Source: Arthrobacter sp. ISL-72 (GTDB taxonomy: Bacteria > Actinomycetota > Actinomycetes > Actinomycetales > Micrococcaceae). Taken from it: a stretch of DNA of 64,000 bases. Made by a program: the position numbers and the translations under genes. This document shows positions 45,861 through 55,213 of the stretch, in pieces (within the stretch, counting starts at the first letter, position 1; every line of letters begins with the position of its first letter). Where the stretch lies: positions 112,377 to 176,376 of the forward strand of contig NZ_JAGGPP010000003.1 of NCBI RefSeq assembly GCF_018613755.1. The letters are read 5' to 3'. The notes beneath the pieces were generated by a model. That model did no database searches and had not been told where the DNA came from. It saw only the letters and a program-made list of their open reading frames with translations.

Positions 45861-46922
45861 GTGACTGAACCCAAGACGCCGGATGTTGCCGCAACAACAG
45901 GTCCGGCCAAAAAGCACGCCCGGGACGGAAAGCCCAACGCCACGATTTACGACATCGCCAAGGTTGCCGGCGTCAATCCGTCCACGGTCTCCCGGGCGCT
46001 CAGCAAGCCCGGCCGGGTCAGCGCCAAAACGCAGAAACTCATCGAGGACGCCGCCGCCGAGCTCAACTATCAGGTCAACCCGTTCGCGCGGGCCCTGCCC
46101 ACCGGACGGACCAGCACCTTCGGGCTGATCGTCGCGGACATCACCAACCCCACCTTCTTCGACATCATCCGCGGGGCGGAGACCACGGCCACCCTGCGGG
46201 ATTACACCCTGGTGCTGGCCGAGTCCGCCGAGTCGGCGGTCACCGAACTGACGGCGGCCCGCCGGATGATGGCCACCGTGGACGGCCTCATCCTGGCCAG
46301 CCCCCGCATGGACGACGACGACATCCGCGCCCTGGCCCGCGACAAACCCGTGGTGGTCATCAACCGCGAGGTTGACGGCGTGCCGTGCGTGGTGCCCGAC
46401 GTCAACAAGGGCATCAGCGAGGCCGTTCGGAGCCTGGCCGCCAACGGCCACAAGAAAGTTGCCTTTGTTGCCGGGCCGCCACAGTCCTGGATGTCCGCCC
46501 GCCGCTGGGACGGCGTGCGGGCCGCCTGCGAATGGTCCCGGCTCGACGCCGTCCGGTTGGAATCCAGCAAGCCCACGGTCGACGGCGGCAGGCAGGCGGC
46601 GCGGGCCGTCCGGGACAGCGGCGCCACGGCCGTACTGACGTACAACGACCTCCTGGCCATCGGGCTCATGCAGGAACTGCAGGCTGCGGGCGTGGTGGTG
46701 CCGGATCAGATCAGCATCGTGGGCTTCGACGACATCTTCGGCGCGGACTTCACGACGCCCCCGCTCACCACCGTGCGGTCCCCGCTGGGGGAGTGCGGCT
46801 CTGTCGCCGCCACGCTTCTGCTCGATCTGCTGCATGGCACGGGGGACCCCGCCGGCACGCTGCGCGTGGAAACGGAGCTGGTGCTGCGGGGCTCGAGCGG
46901 ACGCCTGCTGCCGCCGCGCTAG
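45861..46922 (+). CDS. LacI-family regulator of the glucuronide region (second copy)
   Basis: 353 residues. Helix-turn-helix TIYDIAKVAGVNPSTVSRAL, then FGLIVADITNPTFFDIIRGA and TYNDLLAIGLMQELQAAGVVVP. GTG start after GGATGGGG. It lies directly before uxaC-uxuB, in the same direction, and no uronide-type palindrome is seen in front of it, so it may be expressed constitutively. That position makes it a good candidate for the repressor of sites 1-4, but the LacI protein at 35079 is equally possible. Confidence 0.92.
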   Translation: MTEPKTPDVAATTGPAKKHARDGKPNATIYDIAKVAGVNPSTVSRALSKPGRVSAKTQKLIEDAAAELNYQVNPFARALPTGRTSTFGLIVADITNPTFFDIIRGAETTATLRDYTLVLAESAESAVTELTAARRMMATVDGLILASPRMDDDDIRALARDKPVVVINREVDGVPCVVPDVNKGISEAVRSLAANGHKKVAFVAGPPQSWMSARRWDGVRAACEWSRLDAVRLESSKPTVDGGRQAARAVRDSGATAVLTYNDLLAIGLMQELQAAGVVVPDQISIVGFDDIFGADFTTPPLTTVRSPLGECGSVAATLLLDLLHGTGDPAGTLRVETELVLRGSSGRLLPPR

Positions 46923-46963
46923 CCTTACTCCCTCAGCCATTCCTGCAACTTGTTGGCAATTTA

Positions 46964-47003
46964 TGGCAACCGGTTGACAAAAGCCTAAGACAGGCCGGAC
47001 CAT
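46964..47003 (+). promoter_or_regulatory. Uronide regulon site 3: operator with embedded -35, likely leaderless promoter
   Basis: TGGCAACCGGTTGACA (46964-46979) differs from the consensus at one position, and that change creates a perfect TTGACA -35. A weak -10 (GACCAT, 46998-47003) at 18-base spacing would place the transcript start at or next to the uxaC ATG at 47010. No ribosome binding site is visible there, consistent with a leaderless message. Confidence 0.55.
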
Positions 47004-47009
47004 TGAGCT

Positions 47010-48416
47010 ATGTCACAGTCGATTGCCGCCAACCCAGACCGGCTCCTGCCCGCTGATCCCGGAACGCGCAGCATTGCGCGCGACCTCCTGCAGCGCGTCC
47101 AGGACCTCCCCATCATTTCCCCGCACGGGCACGTTGACGCCGCGGTCATCGAGCACAACACCCCCTTCCCGGATCCGGCAGCGCTGCTGGTCAGCCCGGA
47201 CCATTACGTCACCCGGCTGATCCACGCCAGCGGCGTTCCGCTGGACCGGGTCCGCGGCTCGAAAACCGCAGAACCCGACTCACGCGCCGTCTGGCACGAG
47301 TTCTGCAAGGCCTGGCCGCTGTTCGAGGGCACAGCCTCCGGCTACTGGCTCCGCACGCAGTTCGACGGCGTCTTCGGCCTGCGCCAGGCGATCAGCGCCG
47401 AGACCGCCGACGCCAGCTACGATGCGATTTCCGCCAAGCTGCTGGAACCGGGCTTCCGGCCCCGGCAGCTCTTCAAGGACTTCAACATCGAGGTGCTGGC
47501 CACCACGGACGATCCGCTGGATAACCTGGCCAGCCACCAGGCGATCGCCCAGGATCCCACCTTCCACGGGCGCGTCCTGCCTACGTTCCGCCCGGACCAG
47601 TACCTGAACATCGCCCACCCGGAGTGGCAGTCCAACGTGGACCGCCTCATTGCGGCGGCGGGCGACGGCGGCACCGGCTATGCCGGGTACCTCACCGCGC
47701 TGGAAAACCGGCGTCGATACTTCGTGGAACACGGCGCGGTCTCCGCGGACCACGGCGTCCGCACTCCCGCGACGCTCAAGCTCGACGCCGCAGAGGCGGC
47801 GAAACTCTTCGACCGTGCCCGCTCCGGACAGGCCACGGCTCAGGACCGCGACGACTTCGAGGCGCACATGATGTACCAGATGGCCCGGATGTCCGTGGAG
47901 GACGGACTGGTCATGACCATCCACCCCGGCTCCTACCGCAACCACCATGACCCCACGTTCGAGAAGTTCGGCCCAGACACCGGCCACGACATTCCGTTCG
48001 CGGTCAACTACACGGAGGCGATCCGGCCGCTGCTGCAGGACTTCGGCACCGCCAAGGACTTCCACCTGGTGCTCTTCACGCTGGATGAGACAGTATTCTC
48101 CCGCGAACTCGCGCCGCTGGCAGGCTTCTACCCGTCCGTGTACCTGGGGGCCCCGTGGTGGTTCCTGGACGCCCCGGACGCCATGCTGCGCTTCCGTTCT
48201 GCCGTCACCGAGACCGCTGGTTTCTCCCGCTCGTCCGGCTTCATCGACGACACCCGCGCCTTCTGCTCCATCCCCGCACGCCACGATGCCTCACGCCGGA
48301 TCGAGGCCTCCTTCCTGGCCCGGCTCGTGGCGGAGCACCGCGTCAGTGAGGACCGCGCCCACGAACTGATCGTCGACATTGTCGACGGCTCGCCCCGAAG
48401 GGTCTTCAAGCTGTGA
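47010..48416 (+). CDS. uxaC: Glucuronate isomerase
   Basis: 468 residues, the length of E. coli UxaC. Interconverts D-glucuronate and D-fructuronate (also galacturonate and tagaturonate). The metal-binding HXH motif is in IISPHGHVDAAVIEHNTPF; TIHPGSYRNHHDPTFEKFG and FCSIPARHDASRRI near the C-terminus are family signatures. Coupled to uxuB by GTGA. First step of the intracellular pathway after glucuronide hydrolysis. Confidence 0.95.
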   Translation: MSQSIAANPDRLLPADPGTRSIARDLLQRVQDLPIISPHGHVDAAVIEHNTPFPDPAALLVSPDHYVTRLIHASGVPLDRVRGSKTAEPDSRAVWHEFCKAWPLFEGTASGYWLRTQFDGVFGLRQAISAETADASYDAISAKLLEPGFRPRQLFKDFNIEVLATTDDPLDNLASHQAIAQDPTFHGRVLPTFRPDQYLNIAHPEWQSNVDRLIAAAGDGGTGYAGYLTALENRRRYFVEHGAVSADHGVRTPATLKLDAAEAAKLFDRARSGQATAQDRDDFEAHMMYQMARMSVEDGLVMTIHPGSYRNHHDPTFEKFGPDTGHDIPFAVNYTEAIRPLLQDFGTAKDFHLVLFTLDETVFSRELAPLAGFYPSVYLGAPWWFLDAPDAMLRFRSAVTETAGFSRSSGFIDDTRAFCSIPARHDASRRIEASFLARLVAEHRVSEDRAHELIVDIVDGSPRRVFKL

Positions 48417-49846
48417 GCACCGAACTGAAAACGGGGGCAGCGTCCGCCGTCGACCTTCCCCGACTGAACCGCTCCCTGCGGGCGGCCCCGAAGGCACCTG
48501 TGCGGATCGTCCACCTCGGGCTGGGCGCCTTCCACCGCTCGCACCAGGCCTGGTACACCCACCAGGCGGGCGACGCCGCGGACTGGGGCATTGCCTCGTT
48601 CACCGGCCGCCGGCCGGACGCCGCGCTGGCCCTGGCTGAGCAGGACGGCCTGTTCACCGTGGTGGAACGCGCGGACGGCGGTGACTCCTTCACCGTGGTC
48701 GGCAGCATCGTGGAGGCCGTGGACGGTGCCGACGTGCAGCGGCTGGCGGAACTGGTTGCAGCTCCCGGCACCGCGGTGGTCACCCTGACCATCACCGAAG
48801 CGGCGTACCGGCTCGGCGCCGACGGTGAGCTTGACCGCACCGCGTCCGACGTCGTGGCGGACCTTGCGCTGCTGGGGTCCGGCAGCGGAAGTCCGACGAC
48901 GCCGCTGGGCCGCCTGGTGTTTGCCCTCGCCGCCCGCCGGGCTGCCGGAGCCGGACCGCTCGCCGTGGTCTGCTGCGACAACCTCTCCCACAACGGCAGG
49001 GTGGCGCACAACGCGGTGGTGGGCTTGGCCGGGGCCTGGGACGAAGGTTTGGCCGAATGGATCGACACCACCATCAGCTTCGTCAGCACCTCGGTGGACC
49101 GCATCACGCCACGGACCACGGAGGCGGATCTTGCCGCCGTGGAAGCCGGCTGCGGCTACCGCGACAGTTCACCGGTCGTGGCGGAGCCCTTCTCCAACTG
49201 GGTGCTCAGCGGGGACTTCCCGGCCGGGCGGCCGCGCTGGGAAGGTGCCGGTGCCGTGTTCGTGTCCGACATCGAGCCGTACGAGAACCGCAAGCTCTGG
49301 CTCCTGAACGGCGCGCATTCGCTGCTGGCCTACGCCGGGCAGCTGCGCGGCCACACCACTGTGGCCCAGGCGCTGACGGACCCGCTGTGCCTGAAGGCCG
49401 TGGAAATGTTCTGGGACGAGGCGGAAGCGAACCTTGCCGGGGCAGGGGGGCATGCTGCAGACCTGCAGATTCCTGCCTACCGGGCCGCATTGCTGGCACG
49501 TTTCAGCAACGCCCGGATTGCCCACCACCTCGCGCAGATTGCAATGGACGGCAGCACCAAGCTGCGGATGCGTGCCGTTCCTGTGCTGCAGGCCGAGCGT
49601 TCTGCAGGCCGGTCCGGTGCGGCCGCCGCATTGATGATTGCCGCCTGGATGGACTACGGCGCCGCCGCTGCCGAATTCCACGATCCGCTGGCCGACGAGG
49701 TGGCCGCAGCCAACCGCCTCAGCGGGACGGAGCGGATCCGGGCCCTGCTGGGTCTAGTGGATCCGGCGCTGGCCGGGGACGCCGCCGTCGTCCAGCTGAT
49801 TGAAGACTTGTGCGGAACGTTCGCGGAGCCGGCTGTCTCCCCATAA
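48413..49846 (+). CDS. uxuB: Fructuronate reductase (mannitol dehydrogenase family)
   Basis: 477 residues, polyol-specific long-chain dehydrogenase. It reduces D-fructuronate to D-mannonate with NADH; tagaturonate reductase is the alternative, but the presence of mannonate dehydratase in the cluster favours fructuronate. Motifs are IVHLGLGAFHRSHQAWYTH for the nucleotide-binding start and KLWLLNGAHSLLAYAG, with the catalytic Lys/Asn/His pattern. GTG start overlaps uxaC. A clear terminator follows. Confidence 0.93.
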   Translation: MSTELKTGAASAVDLPRLNRSLRAAPKAPVRIVHLGLGAFHRSHQAWYTHQAGDAADWGIASFTGRRPDAALALAEQDGLFTVVERADGGDSFTVVGSIVEAVDGADVQRLAELVAAPGTAVVTLTITEAAYRLGADGELDRTASDVVADLALLGSGSGSPTTPLGRLVFALAARRAAGAGPLAVVCCDNLSHNGRVAHNAVVGLAGAWDEGLAEWIDTTISFVSTSVDRITPRTTEADLAAVEAGCGYRDSSPVVAEPFSNWVLSGDFPAGRPRWEGAGAVFVSDIEPYENRKLWLLNGAHSLLAYAGQLRGHTTVAQALTDPLCLKAVEMFWDEAEANLAGAGGHAADLQIPAYRAALLARFSNARIAHHLAQIAMDGSTKLRMRAVPVLQAERSAGRSGAAAALMIAAWMDYGAAAAEFHDPLADEVAAANRLSGTERIRALLGLVDPALAGDAAVVQLIEDLCGTFAEPAVSP

Positions 49847-49864
49847 CGTCTTCGCACATGCGGT

Positions 49865-49906
49865 ACTGCCCGGCTTCCGGACCATAGGGAGCCGGGCAGT
49901 GCTGTT
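49865..49906 (+). terminator. Terminator of uxaC-uxuB
   Basis: ACTGCCCGGCTTCC (49865-49878) pairs with GGGAGCCGGGCAGT (49887-49900), 14 bp with one wobble pair and an 8-base loop, then GCTGTTTG. It stands 19 bases after the uxuB stop and separates that unit from uidA. Confidence 0.7.
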
Positions 49907-49928
49907 TGTAGAACTTTCAACGAATATT

Positions 49929-49967
49929 TGGCAACCGCTTGCCATTTGATTGCCACGTGACTAGGAT
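49929..49967 (+). promoter_or_regulatory. Uronide regulon site 4: operator with embedded -35, plus -10
   Basis: TGGCAACCGCTTGCCA (49929-49944) fits at 15 of 16 positions. TTGCCA as -35 and TAGGAT (49962-49967) as -10 are 17 bases apart, giving a strong-looking promoter for the uidA operon. Confidence 0.65.
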
Positions 49968-50053
49968 TACAACAAGAGCAAAACCAGGCGCCGCCAAGCC
50001 CCCGACATCTTCTCCGCCGGCTCAGTCCGCAAAGACGCGATAGGACCCCGCAA

Positions 50054-51877
50054 ATGCTAAAGCCCCAGGCAAACGAAACCCGAGAGCTGGTCAACCTCGA
50101 CGGCATCTACCGCTTCAAGGTGGACTTTGACCGTGCCGGCCACCAGGAGGAGTGGTTCAGGACTCCGCTGGATACCCACCTGGAAATGGGAGTTCCCGCG
50201 AGCTATAACGACGTCTTCCCCGACAAGGCCATCCGTGACCACGTGGGCTACGTCTGGTACCAGCGCGAGGTGCGCGTTCCCCGCGGCTGGGCAGGGGAAC
50301 GGATCCACGTCCGTTTGGACTCCGCCACCCATGAGGGCATGGTCTGGGTCAACGACGTCCTGGTGGCCGAGCACACCGGCGGCTATATGCCGTTCAGCGC
50401 TGACATCACCGACCACGTCACCGCCGGCCAGGCCTTCCGCCTCACTATCTCCGTAAACAACGAGCTCACCCAGGCCACCATTCCGCCGGGCAGCATCACC
50501 GTGACCGAGGACGGCCGCCGCCAGCAGAGCTACCTCCACGATTTCTACAACTACGCCGGACTGCACCGCAGCGTCTGGCTCTACAGCACGCCGGCCGTCA
50601 CCGTGGATGACATCACGGTGGTGACCGGTTTCGAAGGCACCACCGGCACCGTCGACTACACGATCGCCACCGCCGGCGGCACCGGAAATGAAGCGGTGAA
50701 GGTCACCCTTCGCGACGCGGACGGCGCCGAAGTCGCCAGAGCAGAAGGCGCCCGGGGCACGCTGGTGATCAGCGACGTCGTGCTGTGGCAGCCCGGCGCC
50801 GCCTACCTTTACAGCCTCACCGCCGAGATCCGCGACGGCGGCCGGCTGGTGGACAGCTATGCGCTGCCCGTGGGCGTGCGGACCGTTCAAGTCAGCGGCA
50901 AGGAATTCCTCATCAACGGTCAGCCGTTCTACTTCACCGGTTTCGGCATGCACGAGGACCATGTGTCCATCGGCAAGGGCCACAGCAACGCCCAGATGGT
51001 CAACGACTTCCAGCTCCTGGACTGGGTGGGCGCCAACTCCTTCCGCACCTCGCACTACCCCTATGCCGAGGAAGTCATGGAGTTCGCGGACCGCCACGGC
51101 ATCGTGGTGATCGACGAAACCGCCGCCGTCGGCCTCCACCTCGGGTTCGGCGCGGTGTTCGGCGGCATCGCCAAGAAAACGTATGTCGACGGCGGCGTGG
51201 ACGCCAACACGGCGGGGAACCACCGGCAGGCGATCAGGGAGCTCGTGGCCCGGGACAAGAACCACCCGTCGGTGGTCATCTGGTCCATCGCCAACGAACC
51301 CAACGGCTCCGAGGAAGGCGCCCGCGAATACTTCCAGCCGCTGGCGGAACTCACCCGCGAGCTGGACCCCACCCGACCCGTGGGCTACGTCAACGTCATG
51401 TTCGACACCCCGGATAACGAACTCCTGGGGGACCTTTTCGACGTCATCATGCTCAACCGCTACTACGGCTGGTATGTGAACAACGGCGATCTGGACTCAG
51501 CGGAGCAGGTCCTGGAAAAGGAGCTGCGGGAGTGGGAAGCCAAGTACGGCAAGCCCATGATCATGACCGAATACGGACCGGACACCATGCCGGGCTTCCA
51601 CTCGATCTACGAGCAGCCCTGGAGCGAGGAATACCAGGCCGCTTTCCTGGCCATGTACCACCGGGTCTTCGACCGCGTAGACGCCATGGTGGGCGAGCAG
51701 GTCTGGAACTTCGCAGACTTCCAGACCTCCAACGGCATCATGCGCGTGGACGGCAACAAGAAGGGTGTTTTCACCCGCGACCGCCGTCCCAAGCCCGCCG
51801 CCTTCGCCCTGCGCCAGCGCTGGACCGCGCTGGCCGGCGTCAAGAACGGCAGCGACAAGAACATCACCGCCCACTAG
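50054..51877 (+). CDS. uidA: Beta-glucuronidase (GH2)
   Basis: 607 residues, the size of E. coli UidA (603). Hydrolyses beta-D-glucuronides to glucuronate and aglycone. Acid/base Glu415 lies in VIWSIANEPNG and nucleophile Glu506 in MIMTEYGPDTMPG, two residues away from the E. coli numbering (413 and 504). The sugar-binding, immunoglobulin-like and TIM-barrel domains follow in order. No signal peptide, so it acts in the cytoplasm on imported glucuronides. First gene of uidA-uidB-manD-gntK. Confidence 0.96.
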   Translation: MLKPQANETRELVNLDGIYRFKVDFDRAGHQEEWFRTPLDTHLEMGVPASYNDVFPDKAIRDHVGYVWYQREVRVPRGWAGERIHVRLDSATHEGMVWVNDVLVAEHTGGYMPFSADITDHVTAGQAFRLTISVNNELTQATIPPGSITVTEDGRRQQSYLHDFYNYAGLHRSVWLYSTPAVTVDDITVVTGFEGTTGTVDYTIATAGGTGNEAVKVTLRDADGAEVARAEGARGTLVISDVVLWQPGAAYLYSLTAEIRDGGRLVDSYALPVGVRTVQVSGKEFLINGQPFYFTGFGMHEDHVSIGKGHSNAQMVNDFQLLDWVGANSFRTSHYPYAEEVMEFADRHGIVVIDETAAVGLHLGFGAVFGGIAKKTYVDGGVDANTAGNHRQAIRELVARDKNHPSVVIWSIANEPNGSEEGAREYFQPLAELTRELDPTRPVGYVNVMFDTPDNELLGDLFDVIMLNRYYGWYVNNGDLDSAEQVLEKELREWEAKYGKPMIMTEYGPDTMPGFHSIYEQPWSEEYQAAFLAMYHRVFDRVDAMVGEQVWNFADFQTSNGIMRVDGNKKGVFTRDRRPKPAAFALRQRWTALAGVKNGSDKNITAH

Positions 51878-51933
51878 CGTTTCACCATTTTTCGCCGGCC
51901 CACGGGACGGCACCGGGTAAAGGAGCCCACACA

Positions 51934-53373
51934 ATGAAAAAGCTGAGCAAGCTAAGCATCATCGGCTACGGTGCCGGCGACGCCGCCAACAACCTGGCCT
52001 TCACCACGGCCACCATGTTCCTGCTGGTCTACTACACAGACGTTGCCGGGATCTCCGCCGCCGCAGCCGGCACCCTGCTTCTGGTGGTCCGGATCTTTGA
52101 CGCCTTCGCCGATGTCTTCGCCGGCCGCATGGTGGACCGCACTTTCAGCAAGCGCTTCGGGAAGTTCCGTCCGTTCATCATGTTCGGCTCCATTCCGCTG
52201 CTGCTCCTAAGCGTCGCGACCTTCTCCGTACCGCAGATCGGCGAATCCGGAGCATTGCTTTACGCCTACGTCACCTACGCTGCCCTCGGCCTGGCCTATA
52301 GCCTGGTCAACATCCCCTACGGCTCCCTGGCCGGGGCGATGACGCAGGACCCGGGGGAGCGCGCCAAGCTGGGGTCGGCCCGCATGGTGGGTGGACTGCT
52401 GGTGGGTTCGGCCCTCGGCATCTTCGTCGCGCCGCTGATCAAGCCCGGCGCCGACCTGCAGTCAACCTTCACCACCATCACCCTGGTGTTCGTCGGGATC
52501 GGCGCGGTGCTCTACTTCTTCACCTTTATGACCGCCAAGGAACGCGTCCACCGCGCCGTGCCGAACGTCTCGGTCAAGCAGAGCATGGAAACCCTGAAGG
52601 GTAACAAGCCCCTCTTGATGCTGTGCATCAGCTCCTTCCTCTTCCTCTCCGGCTACCTGGCACTGACCTCCGTGCAGCTGTACTACCTTCGCGATGTCCT
52701 CGGCCGCCTTGACCTGTACCCGGTGCTGTCCATCATCCAGCTTGTCCTCACCTTCGTGCTGGCCGGCTCTATGCCGAAGCTTGTCCGCAACATCGGCAAG
52801 AAGCACGTCTACATCTACTCCTCCCTGATCACTGTCGTCGGCGGTGTGGTTATTTTCTTCACGCCGGCAAGCCAGGTCATGATCGGCTTTGCCGGCCTGG
52901 TGCTCAGCCTCGTGGGCGTCCTTGCGATGAGCATCGTGGTGTGGGCCCTCGAAGCAGACACCGTGGAATACGGCGAATGGAAGACCGGCGTCCGCACGGA
53001 AGGCATCACCTACGCACTGTTCTCCTTCACCCGCAAGACCGGCCAGGCTGTGGGCGGCGCCCTCGCCGCGTACGCACTCGCACTGGGCGGGTACAAGTCC
53101 GGCGGCGTCGCCCAGACCCCGGAGGCAGTGTTCGGCATTCAGATCGCCGCGGGCGCACTGCCCGCCGTGCTGACCATCCTCGCAGTGCTGGTCATGAGCA
53201 GGTACACGCTGACCGACGCCCTGCACGCCGAAATCCTCACAGAAATCCGGGCCCGCCGCGAAAGCGGCGATGCCCCCAAAAAGGCCGAAGCCGCCGTCGG
53301 GCCCGCCAACGACCACGCGGACGGCACCGGAACAGCCGCATCCCCCCAGCCGCTCGCGGCGCCCACCAACTGA
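51934..53373 (+). CDS. uidB: Glucuronide:cation symporter (GPH family)
   Basis: 479 residues, about twelve membrane segments. Stretches such as [60 protein letters not shown] and [13 protein letters not shown] match E. coli UidB closely. It imports intact glucuronides for UidA. AAAGGAG precedes the ATG; the longer open frame upstream lies in uidA DNA and is rejected. The C-terminal tail of about 40 residues is Ala/Pro-rich and longer than in E. coli. Confidence 0.95.
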   Translation: MKKLSKLSIIGYGAGDAANNLAFTTATMFLLVYYTDVAGISAAAAGTLLLVVRIFDAFADVFAGRMVDRTFSKRFGKFRPFIMFGSIPLLLLSVATFSVPQIGESGALLYAYVTYAALGLAYSLVNIPYGSLAGAMTQDPGERAKLGSARMVGGLLVGSALGIFVAPLIKPGADLQSTFTTITLVFVGIGAVLYFFTFMTAKERVHRAVPNVSVKQSMETLKGNKPLLMLCISSFLFLSGYLALTSVQLYYLRDVLGRLDLYPVLSIIQLVLTFVLAGSMPKLVRNIGKKHVYIYSSLITVVGGVVIFFTPASQVMIGFAGLVLSLVGVLAMSIVVWALEADTVEYGEWKTGVRTEGITYALFSFTRKTGQAVGGALAAYALALGGYKSGGVAQTPEAVFGIQIAAGALPAVLTILAVLVMSRYTLTDALHAEILTEIRARRESGDAPKKAEAAVGPANDHADGTGTAASPQPLAAPTN

Positions 53374-53405
53374 CCCCTGAACCTGTCCCTCCGAAAGGAA
53401 TAGCT

Positions 53406-54635
53406 GTGAAAATCATTGCCGCGGAAGTCTTCGTGACAAGCCCTTCCCGTAACTTCGTGACCCTACGGATAACCACGGAGGACGGCGTGACCGGCATCGG
53501 TGACGCCACCCTGAACGGCCGCGAGCTAGCAGTGGCCGCGTACCTTAAGGAACACGTCGCGCAGCTGCTGATCGGCAAGGACCCGCACCGGATCGAGGAC
53601 ACCTGGCAGTTCCTGTACCGCAGCTCCTACTGGCGCCGCGGCCCGGTAACCATGGCAGCGATAGCCGCCGTGGACATGGCGCTGTGGGACATCAAGGGCA
53701 AGATGGCCGGCATGCCGGTCTACCAGCTGCTGGGCGGGGCCTCCCGCCACGGCCTGCGCGCCTACGGCCACGCCTCCGGTTCCGACATCCCCTCCCTGTT
53801 CGACTCGGTCCGCGAGCACCTGGAGCTTGGCTACAAGTCCGTCCGCATCCAGACCGCCGTCCCCGGCATCAAGGCCGTCTACGGTGTCGCTGCACAGGCC
53901 CAGGCCTCCGGCGAGCGCTACGACTACGAACCCGCCGGCCGCGGCGCATTCCCGGTGGAGGAGGACTGGGACACCCGGGCGTACCTGCGCCACCTGCCCA
54001 CCGTGTTCGAGGCGGTCCGGAACGAGTTCGGCCCGGAACTGCCGCTGCTGCACGACGGCCACCACCGCATGACGCCCATCCAGGCAGCCAAACTCGGCAA
54101 GGCGCTGGAACCCTATGACCTGTTCTGGCTCGAGGACTGCACCCCGGCGGAAAACCAGGAGGCCCTGCGCCTGGTCCGCCAGCACACCACCACGCCGCTG
54201 GCCATCGGTGAAATCTTCAACACCGTGTACGACTACCAGACCATCATCAAGGAACAGCTGATCGACTACGTCCGGGCCGCGTCCACGCACTTCGGCGGCA
54301 TCTCCCCGCTGAAGAAGGTCATGGACTTCGCCGCGCAGTACCAGATCAAGTCCGGCTTCCACGGCCCCACCGACATCTCCCCGGTAGGTTTCGCCGCGCA
54401 GCTGCACGTGGGCCTGGCCATCCACAACTACGGCATCCAGGAGTACATGCAGCACTCGGACAAGACCAACGAGGTCTTCCAGCAGTCCATGACCTTCGTG
54501 GACGGCTACCTGCACCCGGGCGACCAGCCCGGCATCGGCGTCGAATTCAACGAGGAAGCCGCCGCAGCGTTCCCGTACCAGCAGGCCTACCTGCCGTACA
54601 ACCGCCTGGTGGACGGAACGGTTCATGACTGGTGA
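53406..54635 (+). CDS. manD: D-mannonate dehydratase (enolase superfamily, ManD)
   Basis: 409 residues. Dehydrates D-mannonate to 2-keto-3-deoxygluconate. It is an enolase-superfamily ManD, not the unrelated UxuA. Metal and catalytic segments are [27 protein letters not shown] and [13 protein letters not shown], with [12 protein letters not shown] and GIQEYMQHS downstream, and the C-terminus [14 protein letters not shown] start after AAAGGAA. The stop overlaps the next gene by 11 bases. Confidence 0.94.
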   Translation: MKIIAAEVFVTSPSRNFVTLRITTEDGVTGIGDATLNGRELAVAAYLKEHVAQLLIGKDPHRIEDTWQFLYRSSYWRRGPVTMAAIAAVDMALWDIKGKMAGMPVYQLLGGASRHGLRAYGHASGSDIPSLFDSVREHLELGYKSVRIQTAVPGIKAVYGVAAQAQASGERYDYEPAGRGAFPVEEDWDTRAYLRHLPTVFEAVRNEFGPELPLLHDGHHRMTPIQAAKLGKALEPYDLFWLEDCTPAENQEALRLVRQHTTTPLAIGEIFNTVYDYQTIIKEQLIDYVRAASTHFGGISPLKKVMDFAAQYQIKSGFHGPTDISPVGFAAQLHVGLAIHNYGIQEYMQHSDKTNEVFQQSMTFVDGYLHPGDQPGIGVEFNEEAAAAFPYQQAYLPYNRLVDGTVHDW

Positions 54636-55158
54636 CCTAACTCCCGCTGCTGCCGCTCCCCGCCACATCGTGGTGATGGGCGTGACCAGCTGCGGCAAGA
54701 GCACGGTGGGCGCGGCCATCGCTGAACGCCTCGGGGCTGAATTCGTCGACGGCGATTCGCTGCACCCGCAGTCGAACATCGACAAGATGGCCTCCGGCAC
54801 CCCGCTGAACGACGACGACCGGGCACCCTGGCTGGCTGAAATCGGCAGGCGGTTCTCGGCGTCGGACGCCGCACTGGTGATCGCGTGCAGCGCACTCAAA
54901 CGCAGCTACCGCGACCTCATCCGAAGCGGTGATCCGTCCGTGGTGTTCGTGCACCTGCACGGCTCCCGTGAACTGCTGGCCAGCCGGATGGCAGCACGGC
55001 CGGGACACTTCATGCCGCTTTCGCTGCTGGATTCGCAGCTGGAAACGCTTGAAGCGCTCGCAGCCGACGAAGCCGGGGTGGTGGTGGACATCGCCACGCC
55101 GGTGGAAGAGATAGTCGATGTGGCGGTTGCTGCCGCTCCGCACGTGTCCCGGGTTTAA
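54625..55158 (+). CDS. gntK: Gluconokinase-type kinase
   Basis: 177 residues. P-loop [20 protein letters not shown] (from residue 19) and [25 protein letters not shown] are the shikimate-kinase-like gluconokinase signatures. It phosphorylates D-gluconate to 6-phosphogluconate. Its start overlaps manD by 11 bases, so it is made with the uronate enzymes. The expected next enzyme there would be a 2-keto-3-deoxygluconate kinase, usually of the PfkB family and not found in the window; whether this kinase covers that step is unknown. Confidence 0.9.
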   Translation: MTGDLTPAAAAPRHIVVMGVTSCGKSTVGAAIAERLGAEFVDGDSLHPQSNIDKMASGTPLNDDDRAPWLAEIGRRFSASDAALVIACSALKRSYRDLIRSGDPSVVFVHLHGSRELLASRMAARPGHFMPLSLLDSQLETLEALAADEAGVVVDIATPVEEIVDVAVAAAPHVSRV

Positions 55159-55213
55159 CACCGGGACGACCGATACCCGTGCGGTAGACGGGCGCGCGGC
55201 GTAGCGTGGGTGC

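Noticed and set aside
52941..53405. N-terminal extension of manD
   Set aside because: It is the uidB gene read in another frame; the GTG at 53406 gives the standard ManD N-terminus.
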